Made by a program: the position numbers and the translations under genes. Source: Salvator merianae (taxonomy: Eukaryota > Chordata > Lepidosauria > Squamata > Teiidae). From it: a stretch of DNA of 64,000 nucleotides. Location: positions 59,834,456 to 59,898,455 of the forward strand of contig QVOM02000126.1 of the NCBI GenBank assembly GCA_003586115.2, read 5' to 3'. The first letter of the stretch is position 1, and each line of letters opens with the position of its first letter. Shown in pieces: positions 10,793 to 21,994 of this stretch. The notes below the pieces were generated by a model. The model did no database searches and was not told the DNA's origin. It saw only the letters and a list, made by a program, of their open reading frames with translations.

Positions 10793-11755
10793 GCATATTC
10801 ATGCATTCACTAGGAGCTGGCCCTGATTTTATGGTACCTAATAGAAAAAACCAACCTATGAGTCTCAGGTTTCTGCTATATGGCTCCTAAAAGGGTCTGG
10901 GTCTGGAATGGGAGGTACTGGTCCTGCTGCTGGCATGGCATCCAAACCCTGTGTGCTCCAGGGTGAGAAGCTGGAATGCAGCTGCATGGGAAGTCCTCCT
11001 CACAGCTGTGTTGTTTCCACCCGAGGCAGCCTTCTGATGGACCCAAAATGGCCAATTTATGGCCATGTTTCCAGTCCATCAGTTGAGTGACAATGTAAAA
11101 AGTTGCACCTTTCCTCTCCATGCCTCTACATGGTGGGGGAATGTCTCAGCATCTGCAGCTTCCCCAAAAGTAATTTCTTAAGGCTTACCCAGAAGTTGTC
11201 CTAGAGGCTGGCTGTGAAGGCTTGGGCACTGATTGTGGGTGTCAAATGTGGGCAGTGTGCCCCTAGAGCTCCCAAGAGGATGCATCTTCGACTCATACGA
11301 TTACAGCCTTACTAACTTTATGATTAGTGAAGATGGGGTTCAATATGTTTGAGAATTTCAAGCAGTCACAGATAAAAGTAAGCAGGCATCACTATGGTCA
11401 TGACAGATTGATATTCCATCACAAGTTTTGTATATTCCAGTAACTTTATGGGTCAGTTTAGAATTCACAGAGTCTTTCTCATACATGTACATATCCGTAC
11501 CAAAGGTCTAAACTCAAACTGCAAATTAGGAAAGCTGCAAGACATAACTCAGTGGTAGATCATGACAATGGATATGGGGCAAGGCTAGGCATCAGCTGGA
11601 AGACTTGCTCTGTATTCCTTGAACCGTATTTCACACTGCAGTGAACCACTGAAAGAGGCCATATGAGTATCTGGCATGCTTTGTCACACATGTTTGCAGA
11701 TGACATGCACTGCAGTTTTATCTCTCTCTAACACCAGATGCAGCTTTAGTTCTTC
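10793..11755. other. Unassigned stretch, no gene seen
   Basis: No family recognised. 'gacataactcagtggtag' near 11542 looks like a box A, so a very decayed SINE could lie at 11535-11640, but no box B supports it. Confidence 0.35.
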
Positions 11756-11759
11756 ATGT

Positions 11760-12121
11760 GTTGAACTGGTGTCTAGCGAGAATAATGGACTGAATTAGAA
11801 ACAGAAACAGAAACTCAATCCCGATAGGATCAAGATGCTGATCATAAGTGGCCAGAGTTGAGTACCAGTTCTGAATGGCATTTTGCTCCCTGTGGAAGGC
11901 CAAATCCACAGCCTGGGAGGACTTCTTGCTTGAACATTGCCACTGGAACACCAGATTGCTTCAACAGCACAGAGTGCCTTATATCATCTTTAATTGGTAG
12001 TCCTGCATTGGTACTATTTAGATGATGGTAGACTGAAATTGATAATCTATGCGCTGGTAATCATTCAATGGTACAGAAACTAAAGCTACTACAGAATATA
12101 GCAACAAAACTTTTGATGGGG
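11760..12121 (+). mobile_element. L2-like LINE ORF2 fragment
   Basis: Translates to the block after the RT YADD box of L2-like elements: 'LNPDRIKMLIISGQ', then 'LPVEGQIHSLGGLLA' and 'YLDDGRLKLIIYALVI'. The order matches the better copies at 32.5 and 35.4 kb. It has stops and ends abruptly at the start of a fold-back sequence at 12122. Confidence 0.75.
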
Positions 12122-12268
12122 AGCTTAGAGGTAGCAGTGCCCACATGCTAGTGCCTTAATCCACATTAAAGGCCAGAAAATGTACTTCTAAAATTAATTT
12201 TCTGGCCTTTCATGTGGATTAGAGGTGGAATGGAAACACTAATGTCCACATGCTACTACCTCTAAGCT
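12122..12268. mobile_element. 147-bp fold-back (inverted-repeat) element
   Basis: Outer arms 'agcttagaggtag' and 'ctacctctaagct' and an inner arm pair, 'aatccacattaaaggccag' against 'ctggcctttcatgtggatt', make almost the whole 147 bp self-complementary around an AT-rich loop at about 12182-12194. It starts exactly where the L2-like reading stops, which suggests insertion into or beside that element. Such structures are typical of MITE or fold-back elements. No clear target duplication was found. Confidence 0.65.
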
Positions 12269-12930
12269 GCCTTTGAGGTTGAAGCCTTTGTTTGCTTGCA
12301 TTGACTTTCGATACTTTTCCACATTCAATTCAAGGCAATTTCCTAATTATTCCTATATCTTTACTCCTACAGACATAACTATTTAGGACATTTTCAGGAA
12401 TACTTCCACACAGCTTTAGTGAACAAAATCAGCACATTCACCATACATTTCATTGGAGCATTGAAACAACTGAGGTTTTTTGCCATTTTCTGAAAATTGT
12501 CTTGTAAGCTGACTGTGCTCAATTTTGCATAACTGGGTGCATCCAAAGGTCTAGCACCTAATGAGCTTGATTGACAGTTGACAGAAAGCAAAAAGAATAA
12601 AAAGATAGCCTTTGTCCAGACCACCTAATTCTGGAACAGAAAAAAAAAAAGAAGAAAGCAAATCACTGGTTATTTTTCACATTTAGTCTGCATCCACATG
12701 GCAACCCATTCAACTAATTCCTAGAGTGAGCACTCCAGGAGCCAGTGCAGAGGCAGTAGCTGCTGCAGGTATGTGCGATTCACTTCACCACAGCTCCCAT
12801 CTTTCAGGGATCAAGGCTCCAAGAGAATCTCCAGTAGGGTTTCTGGCTGCTTTTCAAAGTATTATAGGCATGTCTGGAAGCCAACCATTTTCAGTGCAGC
12901 AAACAGTGTGGAAACAGGCTCTTTGTTCCT
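12269..12930. other. Unassigned stretch, no gene seen
   Basis: AT-rich with an A-run near 12640. 'tctgcatccacatggcaac' at about 12688 resembles ends of DNA elements at 19.7 and 54.7 kb, but no partner was found. Confidence 0.35.
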
Positions 12931-12934
12931 TTCC

Positions 12935-13075
12935 CTGAGCCACCCAGTTTTTAATGTGTTTTATTGTTGGCTTGTGTGTGTCTGTGATTTTACCCTTGTT
13001 TTTAATCTCAGCTGTGAACTGCTTTGTGATCTTCTTAATGAGAAGCAGTATGCAAATGTTTTAAATAAATAAATA
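12935..13075 (+). repeat. L2-like LINE 3' end with AAAT-type tail
   Basis: The T-rich 'tgttttattgttggc' section, then 'gaactgctttgtgatc', 'gcagtatgcaaatg' and finally 'aaataaataaat' follow the order of the 3' ends of squamate L2-like LINEs. Only the last 140 bp is present. Confidence 0.6.
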
Positions 13076-13213
13076 TGTATACATATATTGTCACAGTATA
13101 CCCCCAACTAACCACTATGCAGTATCTGTTCCAATCTTGGGGCAAACCTCTTGGCCATAAGAGGAGGAGCAACTCAACCATAGAAACAGTGGAAGGTGTC
13201 TCTGTTTCACTAT

Positions 13214-13933
13214 GGGCCTGTTCTCACTGTCCATGCTAGAATGTGCTAATTAGCACATTCTAGCGTGGAACAGACCCCATCGTGCAGACACCATCTGCAC
13301 GATGGGGCCTGAGAACAGACCCCAAGCTGGATAATGGTGTTCGCCAATGCGAACGCCATTATCCGGCCTGATACTCACCACACAGCAGCCAGCAAGCGTC
13401 AGGCTGCTTCCATGGCGACCGGGAAGCCCGCGCGGTGATGATGTCATCACGACATGCCACGCGGGCCTCCCAGTCACCTTGCCAGTAGCCTGACATTGTG
13501 GAGGCCACTGCTGCCCGCTGCGCCCGCAATCGGGCACCAGAACGCCGGACGGGGCACAGTGCCGCATTGTCCAGCGTCCCTGGCCTGATTGCGGCGGCGT
13601 GGGCTGGATCACAGCCTCGTACAGGCCCATTCGGCCCATGCGAAGTGGCAGACTCCATTGCCCAGCATGCATTTCGTGATCACATGATCGCGCAATGCAT
13701 GCTGGGCGGGTTGATGGCCCGCCACAGACAGGAAGGTAGGTGCAAACGGCTCCTCACCTGAAGCTCACTTTGAGCTTCAGGTCAGGATTCAGACAGCTAC
13801 CTTCCTGTCTAGCGGTAGTAGCGATCGGCAGTAGATGGGGTCTGCTGCCGGTCGCTACAGCTGTCTTCTCGTGCGAAAGCCCTTCACTAGTGGGCGTTCC
13901 TGATGCTCACTAGTGTGAAGTGCGAAAGGGCCC
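13214..13933. mobile_element. CpG-rich multi-hairpin DNA element (family C), copy 2
   Basis: About 720 bp bounded by 'gggcctgttctcac' and 'gtgcgaaagggccc'. It holds a chain of strong hairpins: a near-palindrome at 13231-13268 whose central 30 bp is perfect (13235-13264); 14-bp arms at 13275-13288 and 13294-13307; 15-bp arms at 13329-13343 and 13350-13364 (one mismatch); 13-bp arms at 13660-13672 and 13695-13707; and 12-bp arms at 13756-13767 and 13771-13782. CpG is far denser than in surrounding DNA, which suggests recent insertion or low methylation. The 140-residue frame inside has no recognisable domain. No transposase is encoded. Target duplication is unclear. Confidence 0.7.
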
Positions 13934-14089
13934 AGAGTCTCCTTAAGCAAAGTTTGGAGAACCATCTATTACGGATCTTGGAGCTCCAGATTCCTTGCAT
14001 TGAAACCAAATGTCCTAAAATATTTTCTGGAATTGCTGAAGATGTAAAGTTTGAAACTAGAAGGTCTAGGCTAGGCTTTCAATATCTAT

Positions 14090-14548
14090 GAGTCTGTTCG
14101 CACTTTACAGCTTAGAATGGTATAATGATACCCTTCTAGGCTGTACAAGACCATGAGGCATGGTGGCCATCCACACGTTGAGGGCGAGAACAGCCCTATA
14201 CCAGGCCACCAGCACATGAAGTGCAAATGGCAAGCCCGACCACCATGACAACTGCTAAGGCAACATCTAGCCATTGTCATGGAAATTGGTGATGTGGCAC
14301 GTGACTGCGCAGCCACAGCTGCACCACCCACTTGCAGCATTCACACCTGAAAGAGGGTGTGAATGCTGCTGATCTGAAGCCATCCAGCTGCTCCCAGCCA
14401 AGCTATGGACAATTATTTTGTTGTCCACAGCTAGTAGCAGCTGGGAGTGGCTGTAGATGCTCCCAAGCACTGTGGCCGTGGGGCCATGCCAACACACTTA
14501 CCTGGGAAGCATCTGATCACTCACTATGGGTAAGGTGTGAACAGGCCC
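14090..14548. mobile_element. Hairpin-rich DNA element (family C), copy 3
   Basis: Bounded by 'gagtctgttcgcactt' and 'aaggtgtgaacaggccc', which are inverted copies of each other with few mismatches. A 3-bp 'tat' lies outside both ends and may be the target duplication. Internal stems include 'ctatggacaa' against 'ttgtccacag' (14402-14431) and 'agctgctcccagc' against 'gcagctgggag'. The stem order resembles copies at 4.7 and 25.2 kb. Confidence 0.65.
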
Positions 14549-14739
14549 TATCTTACAATAATGAGCACTCCCAATGAAATAAAAAGTTGCTCATTGCTTA
14601 GCTTCGGCAGGCTGATGTATAGTCTCAATCCATCTCCCAAGATCTATGCAATTACTTTTCATTGTAATGGGAACAGGCAAGGGGGCCCAATTGGAGGCTG
14701 TGGAGTAACAATGATTTGGAGATAGCTGTCTGTGTTCAT

Positions 14740-15260
14740 TCTGTTGCCTCTGCAATATAAATTTAATTCATCAGTGCTTGCTGCATGGAAAATGCTAATT
14801 AAATGGTTTATTCTATTCAAATATATAATTATAGGTTATTATTTAATTTGCTTCCTTCTGGAGTGGTTCCCATCTCAGAGGGATCCTTGGCAAAGTTGTC
14901 AAATTGATGGTATTTGCATTTGATAATTTGTATAGCATAACTGCAGTAAATTCACATAAGCCATGGCTTACAAACCCTAAAAACGCAGAGCTCAGCAACA
15001 CTAAAGCAGACATGCATAAGAGGCTCAGCGCTGATAAGGGATCTGACTTTTTAACAGTGACTATAAAATCTCACTCCCTCAATCCACAAAACAAAGCTAA
15101 TTGAGGCAGAAAAATTCCTGCACCAATTAAATGTGATTTCCCCCTCAGTGATAAAGATCCTTCCAATATTTTTTTATTTTTATTATGAAAAGTGACGTAT
15201 AATGTGGAGCATTTGGGACTGGTACAGAAATTTGTAAGCCAATTTAAGCATCCTGGAAAG
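14740..15260. other. Repeat-free AT-rich block, candidate conserved non-coding element
   Basis: About 500 bp with no repeat terminus, no microsatellite and no transposon similarity, in a window otherwise full of repeats. It contains clustered homeodomain-like cores such as 'gctaattaaatgg' (14795-14807) and 'tatttgcatttgataattt'. This looks like enhancer-type conserved DNA, but I cannot test conservation, so the call is tentative. Confidence 0.25.
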
Positions 15261-15723
15261 CTGTTCAAGAATTTTAGTTATATGTGAAAGTATTCACATG
15301 AAATGTACACCTATCAGAAACTATAAGGGTCAAGAGGGAGCGAAAGAATGACTTGTTTCAGATAACTGTGCCTTATTTATCAAGTTGAATTACACATACA
15401 CATGTTATCCCTTCCTTCCCCCTTTGACAAAGCAAACCAATCAAACCAGGAAGCTTTTAATTAACCATAATTTCCTGCACAATCCAAACTGGAAAACTGG
15501 CTGCTAAACAAACTGACAGCTTCAAATGAAATCTTAAGCTCTTGACTCATACCAAGCTGAGGAAGTACCACTTCCCATTTGCACGCATCTCACCTCTGCA
15601 ACATATGATAACCAGGAGCAAGGGAAAAACATGGCACAATGGCCTTGACAACAGTTAGCTAAAATAACAATATTAAATCTGGAATGTCTCAGTTGCCAGA
15701 GAGCCCTGGACCCAGTAATGAAT

Positions 15724-15895
15724 GTAAGAACATAAGAGGAGCCCTGCTGGATCAGGCCACAGCCCATCTAGTCCTGCAACCTGTCTCACACAGAGGCCCA
15801 CCAATCGCTTCTGGGCATCTCAAGCAGAAAACAAAGGCAAAACCTACACCAGCTCTCAGCTCCCTGCAAATGGCCTTTAGAGGCATCCTACCTGT
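15724..15895 (-). mobile_element. CR1-like LINE 3' UTR fragment
   Basis: Carries 'taagaacataagagg' and 'ccctgctggatcaggcc' in the order seen at 38.1 and 45.4 kb. The 45.4-kb copy shows that this block is the 3' UTR of a minus-strand CR1-like LINE, with an AAGAACAT-type repeat at the very end. This copy keeps only the UTR. Confidence 0.7.
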
Positions 15896-16278
15896 GTCTT
15901 CAGACTTCACGTATTTATTTATTTTTTTAAATAACCAAACAGCATACAGCACATAAGAAAAGTGAATTATCTGCTTGCTTTAACATTAAATTAGGCTAGG
16001 ACTGTTGCATGAGGCAGGGAGGTATAACCATGGCTGCATGCTTAGTGGAAATGCTTGCTTCTTACCCAAAGAGAGAAGGGAAAGGATGGAATACACAAGC
16101 AAAAAGCAGTTTTTAGACAGTTCAACTTATCAAATTAAATTAAGATTGCATAAATGCAGCCAACATTGGTCACAAACTAAGTAACGATGAACGTTATGAA
16201 GTGGGGTAAATTTGTGAAATGTGATTTTCAGTGCCTCTCACATATTCAGAAAACCATCTGCCATGCTATGGAAGTTAG

Positions 16279-16734
16279 AGCCTTTCTGCATTGCCTTGCT
16301 GTGACCCACAGGTTCAGACCACTGCGAGGTGTGCTCTGGAACAGGGCCATCTCCAGACCAGCCCCTGCACTGTTCCTGAAGCTCATGCAAGCATTGGGGC
16401 TGGCCTCTGAAGGCTCCAAAGGTCTAGGAATGAAGTTTCCTAGCCTCAGAGCCCCTGGGGAACCCATTTTGGCACTGTACTTTAGTGCATCATTGAAGTG
16501 GGTCCCCCAGTAATCTGGAACACAGAGACATGCTTTCTGCACATCTCTGTGTTCTGGACTAGGCTAAGCTGGAATACCTGTAGTCTTCAATGTTAAGGAC
16601 TACCAGATCTGGATTGCTCTTGGTCCTGGATTCTGGAGCAGCAGTGAGCAGATCCTCCCGTATTTTGCACTAACGTGCAGAAGGGATGCCATTAGTACTT
16701 GCCGGTAAGGAATGCCAGCAAGTGCAGAAAGACC
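16279..16734. mobile_element. GGCC-ended DNA element (family B), copy 2
   Basis: Ends 'agcctttctgcattgcc' and 'ggcaa...' style termini: the right side reads 'caagtgcagaaagacc', the inverted match of the left with a few changes. The interior shares 'gaagctcatgcaagcattgg' and the 'cccattttggcac' block with the copies at 48.5, 56.3 and 60.7 kb. Flanks 'ttag' and 'ttta' could be a decayed duplication. The ~100-residue frames on both strands lack any known domain. Confidence 0.65.
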
Positions 16735-16738
16735 TTTA

Positions 16739-16968
16739 CTTATTATCAGTTGCGTAGGAAGCAGGGGGCGGGGGGCAGGCCACCCCAGGCGGCATGTTGT
16801 CCAGGGTGGCACATGCCGCCAGGTCCTTCTCTGCCCGCTGGCCCACCCGGCAGTCATCGGGGTGGTGGCGAGGGTAGGAGGCTGCAGGGCAGGGCGCCCT
16901 CGCTCACGCTCCTCTGCTGCCATGTGGCCCTGGGCGGCAAAAAAATTAGCTATGCCGCTGTTTATTAT
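16739..16968. mobile_element. hAT-type MITE with near-perfect 8-bp duplication
   Basis: The element proper is 16747-16960 (214 bp). Ends are 'cagttgcgtagg' and 'ttagctatgccgctg', approximate inverted repeats of the CAGTGGCGTAGC type. Flanks are 'cttattat' and 'tttattat' (7 of 8 identical), matching the 8-bp target duplication of the hAT superfamily. The inside is very GC-rich. Related copies are at 34323, 46615 and, inverted, at the window end. Confidence 0.8.
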
Positions 16969-17261
16969 AGGTTGGTTGCACCATGCAGGCTTCACTCAAG
17001 ATCATTGATAAAACATGGTTTAATATTAAGTGAAGAATCCCCAGGCTCATGAGCTTCATTTTCTCTCTCCTCTATAAAATACCCAGAGCATCAATTCAGT
17101 TGCTTAATCCAGCTCATAATTGGCCCAGCACAGCATGCACCAACCTGTGTCATGCAGGAAAATGAACAGTGAGCTTTTTCAGTTTTAAACTAGTTTTAAG
17201 CATGCACATGAAATAAAACTGTGTGTTTGGTTTGCCATCAAAGAACGAAGAGGAGTAAGAA

Positions 17262-18150
17262 CATCATGGAATCATAGATCCAACTCTGAGCTCCACGTAG
17301 AATTCAAATTCAATCATCCCCAGCAATCTCTGCTTGAACACATCCAGTAACGGAGATGCTACTATAACAGGATCTACACAGCACTTTAATGATGCTGTGG
17401 GTGTGCTTGAAGGGAATAGGGTCAGCATGGTCACACATCCATTGAGCAAGCAGCTCAGGGTAACTGCTAGCACTTTTTCCCTCTCTTCCACCTTGCTGCT
17501 GCTATGCTATGTGGACTTATCTGTTTGCTTTCTTCACTGCAAGCAGACCAACCCTATTTACTTGAACACACAATATGTCCAACTTCCAGGGACATTTCCT
17601 ATGTTCAAGAAAAATGTCCCAGCTGGAAACATCAAGGTTGGGGACCAAACATTGCCTGGCTGTGATGTTTGTGCAGCCAGGAATAGCAATGTTTGTGCAA
17701 ACAGCACACTTGTGTAATACTATTTCAGGCAGGAACCTCTGTTGTGGGGACCCTGCCTATTCCTTTAGGCAATCAATCTACTGTCAAGCTGATCATACTG
17801 TAAGTTCTTTCTGATGTTTATTTGAAATCTACCGTATTATAACTAAAATCCATTATTGTGGATTCTACATTCTGAGTGACAAAGAACAGGTTATGGGTTT
17901 CTTCTCTACAGTATTGTTTCAAACAAGTGAAGAACACTATCATATCTTCCTTTAGTGTTCTCAAGGCTAAACATACCTAGTTCTCTCAGTCTGCCCTTGA
18001 ATCATTTGGTTCCTGGTCTTTTGAACTTGCTCTAATTTATCAAAATCCTTCTTGAAGTGAGATGTGCTGAACTATGCACAGTATTGAAGGTGGGGGCAGG
18101 CCAGAGCAGTGACTTGGAGACTTTACTTCTATTTCAGAATTGCTTTTGTC
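17262..18150 (-). mobile_element. CR1 LINE, 3' ORF and UTR, interrupted
   Basis: Read on the minus strand, 17800-18150 gives the known CR1 order: a 'KLEQVQKT' block, 'ctaaacatacctagttctct' (complement of the conserved end of ORF2) and the segment around 'cctgatgtttagctgaaatc' in mutated form. At 17262-17360 the 3' UTR follows, with 'gaatcatagatccaactct' close to the usual CR1 'GAATCATAGAATC' end. The 17365-17790 part does not fit and is probably a separate insertion. Stops and indels are frequent. Confidence 0.7.
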
Positions 18151-18164
18151 TTTCTGCTGCCCTA

Positions 18165-18420
18165 TGTTTATTATTACTTATTCAACTTGTAGCCCATCCC
18201 CTCCTCCAAAGGCCTCCAGGTGGTCTACAGATGTAGAGATAAAATCCAATATAAACAATAACAATAAAAAGCATCCTGAAAACAAATATAGCAAAATTAA
18301 AAATATAATTTAAAGCTCAGTAAAGAAGCTGCAGTAACCTAAAAACATGACATACTAAGATCGTGGTTGACTAATACTGCCTGAAACCAAGGCTCATGCA
18401 AATTAGGCTATACATCAATG
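18165..18420 (-). repeat. L2-like LINE 3' end (antisense)
   Basis: 'ttattattacttattcaac' then 'gtagcccatcccctcc' and 'ggtggtctacag' are the complement of the usual L2-like 3' end in squamates. It is followed by A-rich DNA and lies directly next to the CR1 relic. Confidence 0.45.
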
Positions 18421-18638
18421 ACCTCTAGGATAAATAGTGTCTTGAACAAGTAATGCCTTTGATATTCCCATCATTTGCCTGTGGATTTATCAGTGTCAGT
18501 TACAGCTTAAGGACAGCACACTCTTCAACATCTACAGCTGGGACTAAAAATGGCTCCTATATATATGTTTAACCCCTAAATTTCATCTACTGACACTGCT
18601 CTCCGTACTTGTTCTATTCATGCTGCGTGGACTATATA

Positions 18639-18644
<6 letters not shown>

Positions 18645-18690
<46 letters not shown>

Positions 18691-18716
18691 AAATATATTT
18701 AATATATATATATTTA
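18645..18716. repeat. (TA)n microsatellite
   Basis: A run of about 22 TA units to 18688, followed by imperfect AT-only sequence. Confidence 0.95.
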
Positions 18717-18819
18717 AAAAATGTTAAATCTCACAACAACATTGGTCAAGGTGGGTTTCATTTAAATTAAATTCTCACTTGTAGAAACCTTTTTTTTTCT
18801 TTAGAAGACATGGGCCATT

Positions 18820-19265
18820 TGCACATGGTGCAGACTATCCTGGACTGTGCTATCCCAAGCTAGGTAGCCCAGTTTATGGTGGGCCAGGCCATCAATAACC
18901 TGCTTCAAGGGCTATCTGCATTTCAGACAGTCTAGCCCAGCCCTGAGCACCAGTATTGAAGGCTGAACCCAGTTTCAAAACCTGGGAACAAAAGTTCCCA
19001 GCTTTTTCAATTCCTGGCCAGGGCCTTTTTGGTGGCATACCAGGAGTGGCACATTGCTGACACCACTTCCAGATGCCTGGCTGAAAAGAGGGCATCTGAA
19101 TGAACTTTGTGGTCCTCAAACCAACAGCAGTCCATTTGTGCACTACTTTGATGTGGTCTGCATGTGGAGTGCCATTTTGGCACCATCTCCTGTTTCATAG
19201 TGCCAACCAATGTGGATGGAACATGCTAATAGAAGGCGTGGTCTCTGCTATCCTACACTAGCATG
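18820..19265. mobile_element. Possible GGCC-ended DNA element (family B-like), diverged
   Basis: Begins 'gggccatttgcacatgg' and ends near 'ctagcatgtggatagcag', a segment also found inside the 180-bp MITE family. The middle has 'aacaaaagttcccagc', comparable with 'atttgttcctggct' at 61.2 kb. Similarity is partial and the limits are uncertain. Confidence 0.35.
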
Positions 19266-20044
19266 TGGATAGCAGAAGCTTAGACTGCTCCATAGGCCAG
19301 TATACCAGTCCATGGGGGAATGACTATGGTCTTGAAGAGGAGGGAATGGTTGCAGTCAATTCAGTAGCTAAGGGTTTTTTTCACATTAATGCCTTCCTGT
19401 GCAAAGCTTACACAATAAGATTACCCACAGAACCACATATTTTTGCACATGACACCCTCATTGAATTGCATACGTTTTGCACTATAGATCGATGACTTCA
19501 TTAAGTTTACCTATACTATGATACTGTACATTTTGGGCTGCATCAACAGGATCTAGAACTGCAGCATGCTAGTATTAACATGCCTCAAAACATACTGTAT
19601 AATGCTCATTGTTCCTATTGACCTTGTTTGCAAGGATACAATTGTACAGAGAAAGACAGAGAAGGAAAGAGAAGCATCAGCTCTAAAGTGTTAAAGCACA
19701 TGTAATTGTTGTTAACACTCCATAGAAAGAAGCTATAAGCTGCATCCACATGAGCAACTGAAGGGTCTCTGTTAGGCAAGAGGCACAACACCCTCCACTG
19801 GAGGCAAGAGGCATGAGGCTGCCTTCATTTCATTGTGGGTCCCAGATCTTATTTAGACTTGGGGACAGTTCTGGAGGATCAGTAATATGGCCACAAGTTA
19901 GCCATTTCTTTTCTCTTTTTTTTGCTCTCATTGGAATGAATGTGGACAGAAACCATACTTGATAAGTTGCTCCTTTCTCCTTTGTGTATCCACATAGAGG
20001 AAACAGAGCAACTAAGCTTCCAGAACTACCCCAAATATATATCA

Positions 20045-20330
20045 AGAGCATCTAAGAGTGTCTTAGAGACTAACAAAGAAAAATAAGTTGGTAGCATGAG
20101 ATTTTGTAGACTAAGCCTACTTCATCAGATGCATGGAGTAAAGTGCCTAGGGACAGAAATATATATAGGTCAACTATATGAGTGAATAGCAACAGAAATG
20201 CAATATTCTGGGTGAGGTGATGAGGGTGACAAGTTTAATATAATGATGATGGTTAAGGTGTAATGTGTGAACAGAGGTGCAAACTTGTCAGAGTGTTGTA
20301 ATGCAGAGTGATGCTGGCTGGGAACCAGAA
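20045..20330 (+). repeat. Dispersed sauropsid repeat, possibly a Penelope-like tail
   Basis: 'gtcttagagactaacaa', then 'gtagactaagcctactt' and 'catcagatgcatgga', follow the order of a very common turtle and lizard repeat that I believe belongs to Penelope-like elements. No RT or GIY-YIG frame is present. The class is from memory of the consensus and should be searched. Confidence 0.45.
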
Positions 20331-20699
20331 AGGAAATGTGATGAACGGTCCAAGGGAACCCGCATTACCCTGCAACAGTGAGAAAAACAGATGCTAAACC
20401 TGATTCTGCATAGCATTGGCATTTCTGGGATTTTGCTGTGCTGGCCCTTTCTCCTTTGTTATTTTTCATAAGCATGGAAAGTTTCCTGAAGCCCGATCTG
20501 GTGTTGTGCCAACGCATCATGTGCTAGACGCAAAATGCTAGCTCCTTAAAGATAGTGTATGAATTCCTGCACCATCTCTAATCAAAATTTTGGGGGTGTC
20601 AGAGATATCAGATGATCTCACCAAGAAGCTGGCTCAATACAGCTGGTTCCATTGCACCTGGGAAGTCTCCTCATTCTTATTTTTGATGACAAGTTGGAG

Positions 20700-20900
20700 G
20701 GTGTGGTTTCTTGATTCCAGTCTCATCCCATTACACAATCAACCATTTCACTGCTGTAAAAAATGTCTCCCCAAAAGCTGTTTAGTCTCTCGACCCAACC
20801 AATCTCACAGGATTGCTATGAGGACAAAATGATGGAAGGGGACACTTTTCACTGCCTTAAGCTCTTTGTAAGAATGCAAATCAAATAAAACATGAGGATG
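20700..20900 (+). repeat. MIR-like SINE fragment
   Basis: 'aatctcacaggattgctatg' followed by 'ggacaaaatgatgg' resembles the MIR core ('cacagggttgttgtgagg' type), then a short A-rich tail near 20885. Heavily diverged. Confidence 0.35.
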
Positions 20901-21143
20901 TTCAATGAAAACAGCTTAGAGGAACAGAGATCCTGGGGAGGCTTGGGGAACAAGTTTGGGGGTCATAATTGGCCAGGATTTCCGGCTCCATTCCCCTAAA
21001 TGGCCAATCACCTAAACTTCAAATTCATTTGTCAAAGAAAAAGCCTAGACACAGGAGCTGATGCTCTTTAAACAAGAAGGCAGCCTTCCCTTTGAGGCTG
21101 GGGCTGGGTGACTTGTTACTTGGAAGCCCTTTTGGAAGTTTCA

Positions 21144-21440
21144 GCGTAGCTTCTGAGAGTGCTATCAGACTAGGTATTTTGAGTCATTTCTTTATAAAGG
21201 GTTGCCCCATCTTGAGATGCCCTCCCAAAAATGCATGTTGTTCATGAATTAGGCACCCCAAAGCCTGCTTTTTTTCCCCCACACAGCAGTCATCACATGT
21301 CTCCATTGTTCCCTGACAATGGGTGCTACTCTCTGATAGGTCTGTCATCTGCTCAGCTTTCTGTGGTGGTGATTGGCTGATTGCCTGCAGCAACTGTATC
21401 CATGCTACCATTTGATAGATGTCTCTATTGGACATTCACA
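21144..21440. repeat. Unclassified dispersed repeat, copy 1
   Basis: Shares a long ordered set of words with 23367-23660: 'agtgctatcagactagg' against 'gggtgcaatcagacagg', 'tttctttataaagggttgcc' against 'ccttatagaaaaagcaaccc', and 'tcatctgctcagctttctgtg' trimmed equivalents near 21345 and 23558. The ends suggest a DNA transposon, but no inverted terminus was found. Confidence 0.5.
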
Positions 21441-21994
21441 TGGAAGGCAGGAAAATAAATTCAAGAAATAGAGGGAAGTTACATCAATGGACCTCACAGT
21501 GGGGAAACCACCACCCTTTCACAAAGGGCTGACTGGAAAAGGCCAAACCTAATTGCACCCCAATTCAACCCAAAACATAAGTTGCCTTTGGTGTTGAAAA
21601 TACATGATTTTTGAAAGGACAATCTTTCTGAGACCTTGAGAAGGAACAAGGCACATAAAGGAGAAAAATGTCTGCTGCTACAGACTCAAAGTTGCACAGA
21701 GGATGTCGGATCACCGCCTAAGTGATGACATGGTCAAGAGTTTCAAAGGAAAAACTACATTTTCTCCATGAATTTCCCCAAAGTACATATCCTTCCAGTT
21801 GGTTCAAGCATAGAGAGCATGATGGGTAAAAGGGCAATGGGGGAACCTGGAGAAGAGCAAGAAATAGTTCTGCTTGAGTTGGTTGCCACATTTTCTCTAC
21901 ACATTTGGCCTTTACACTTTTAACTACATATAGTTAAATGCTTCAGAGGATTAAACTGCTCCACTATCAGAGAGTTACTGCTAATTCCCACTCT

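Noticed and set aside
13250..13761. 140-, 99- and 87-residue frames on both strands
   Set aside because: They run through hairpins of a CpG-rich DNA element and have no domain; antisense overlap argues against coding.
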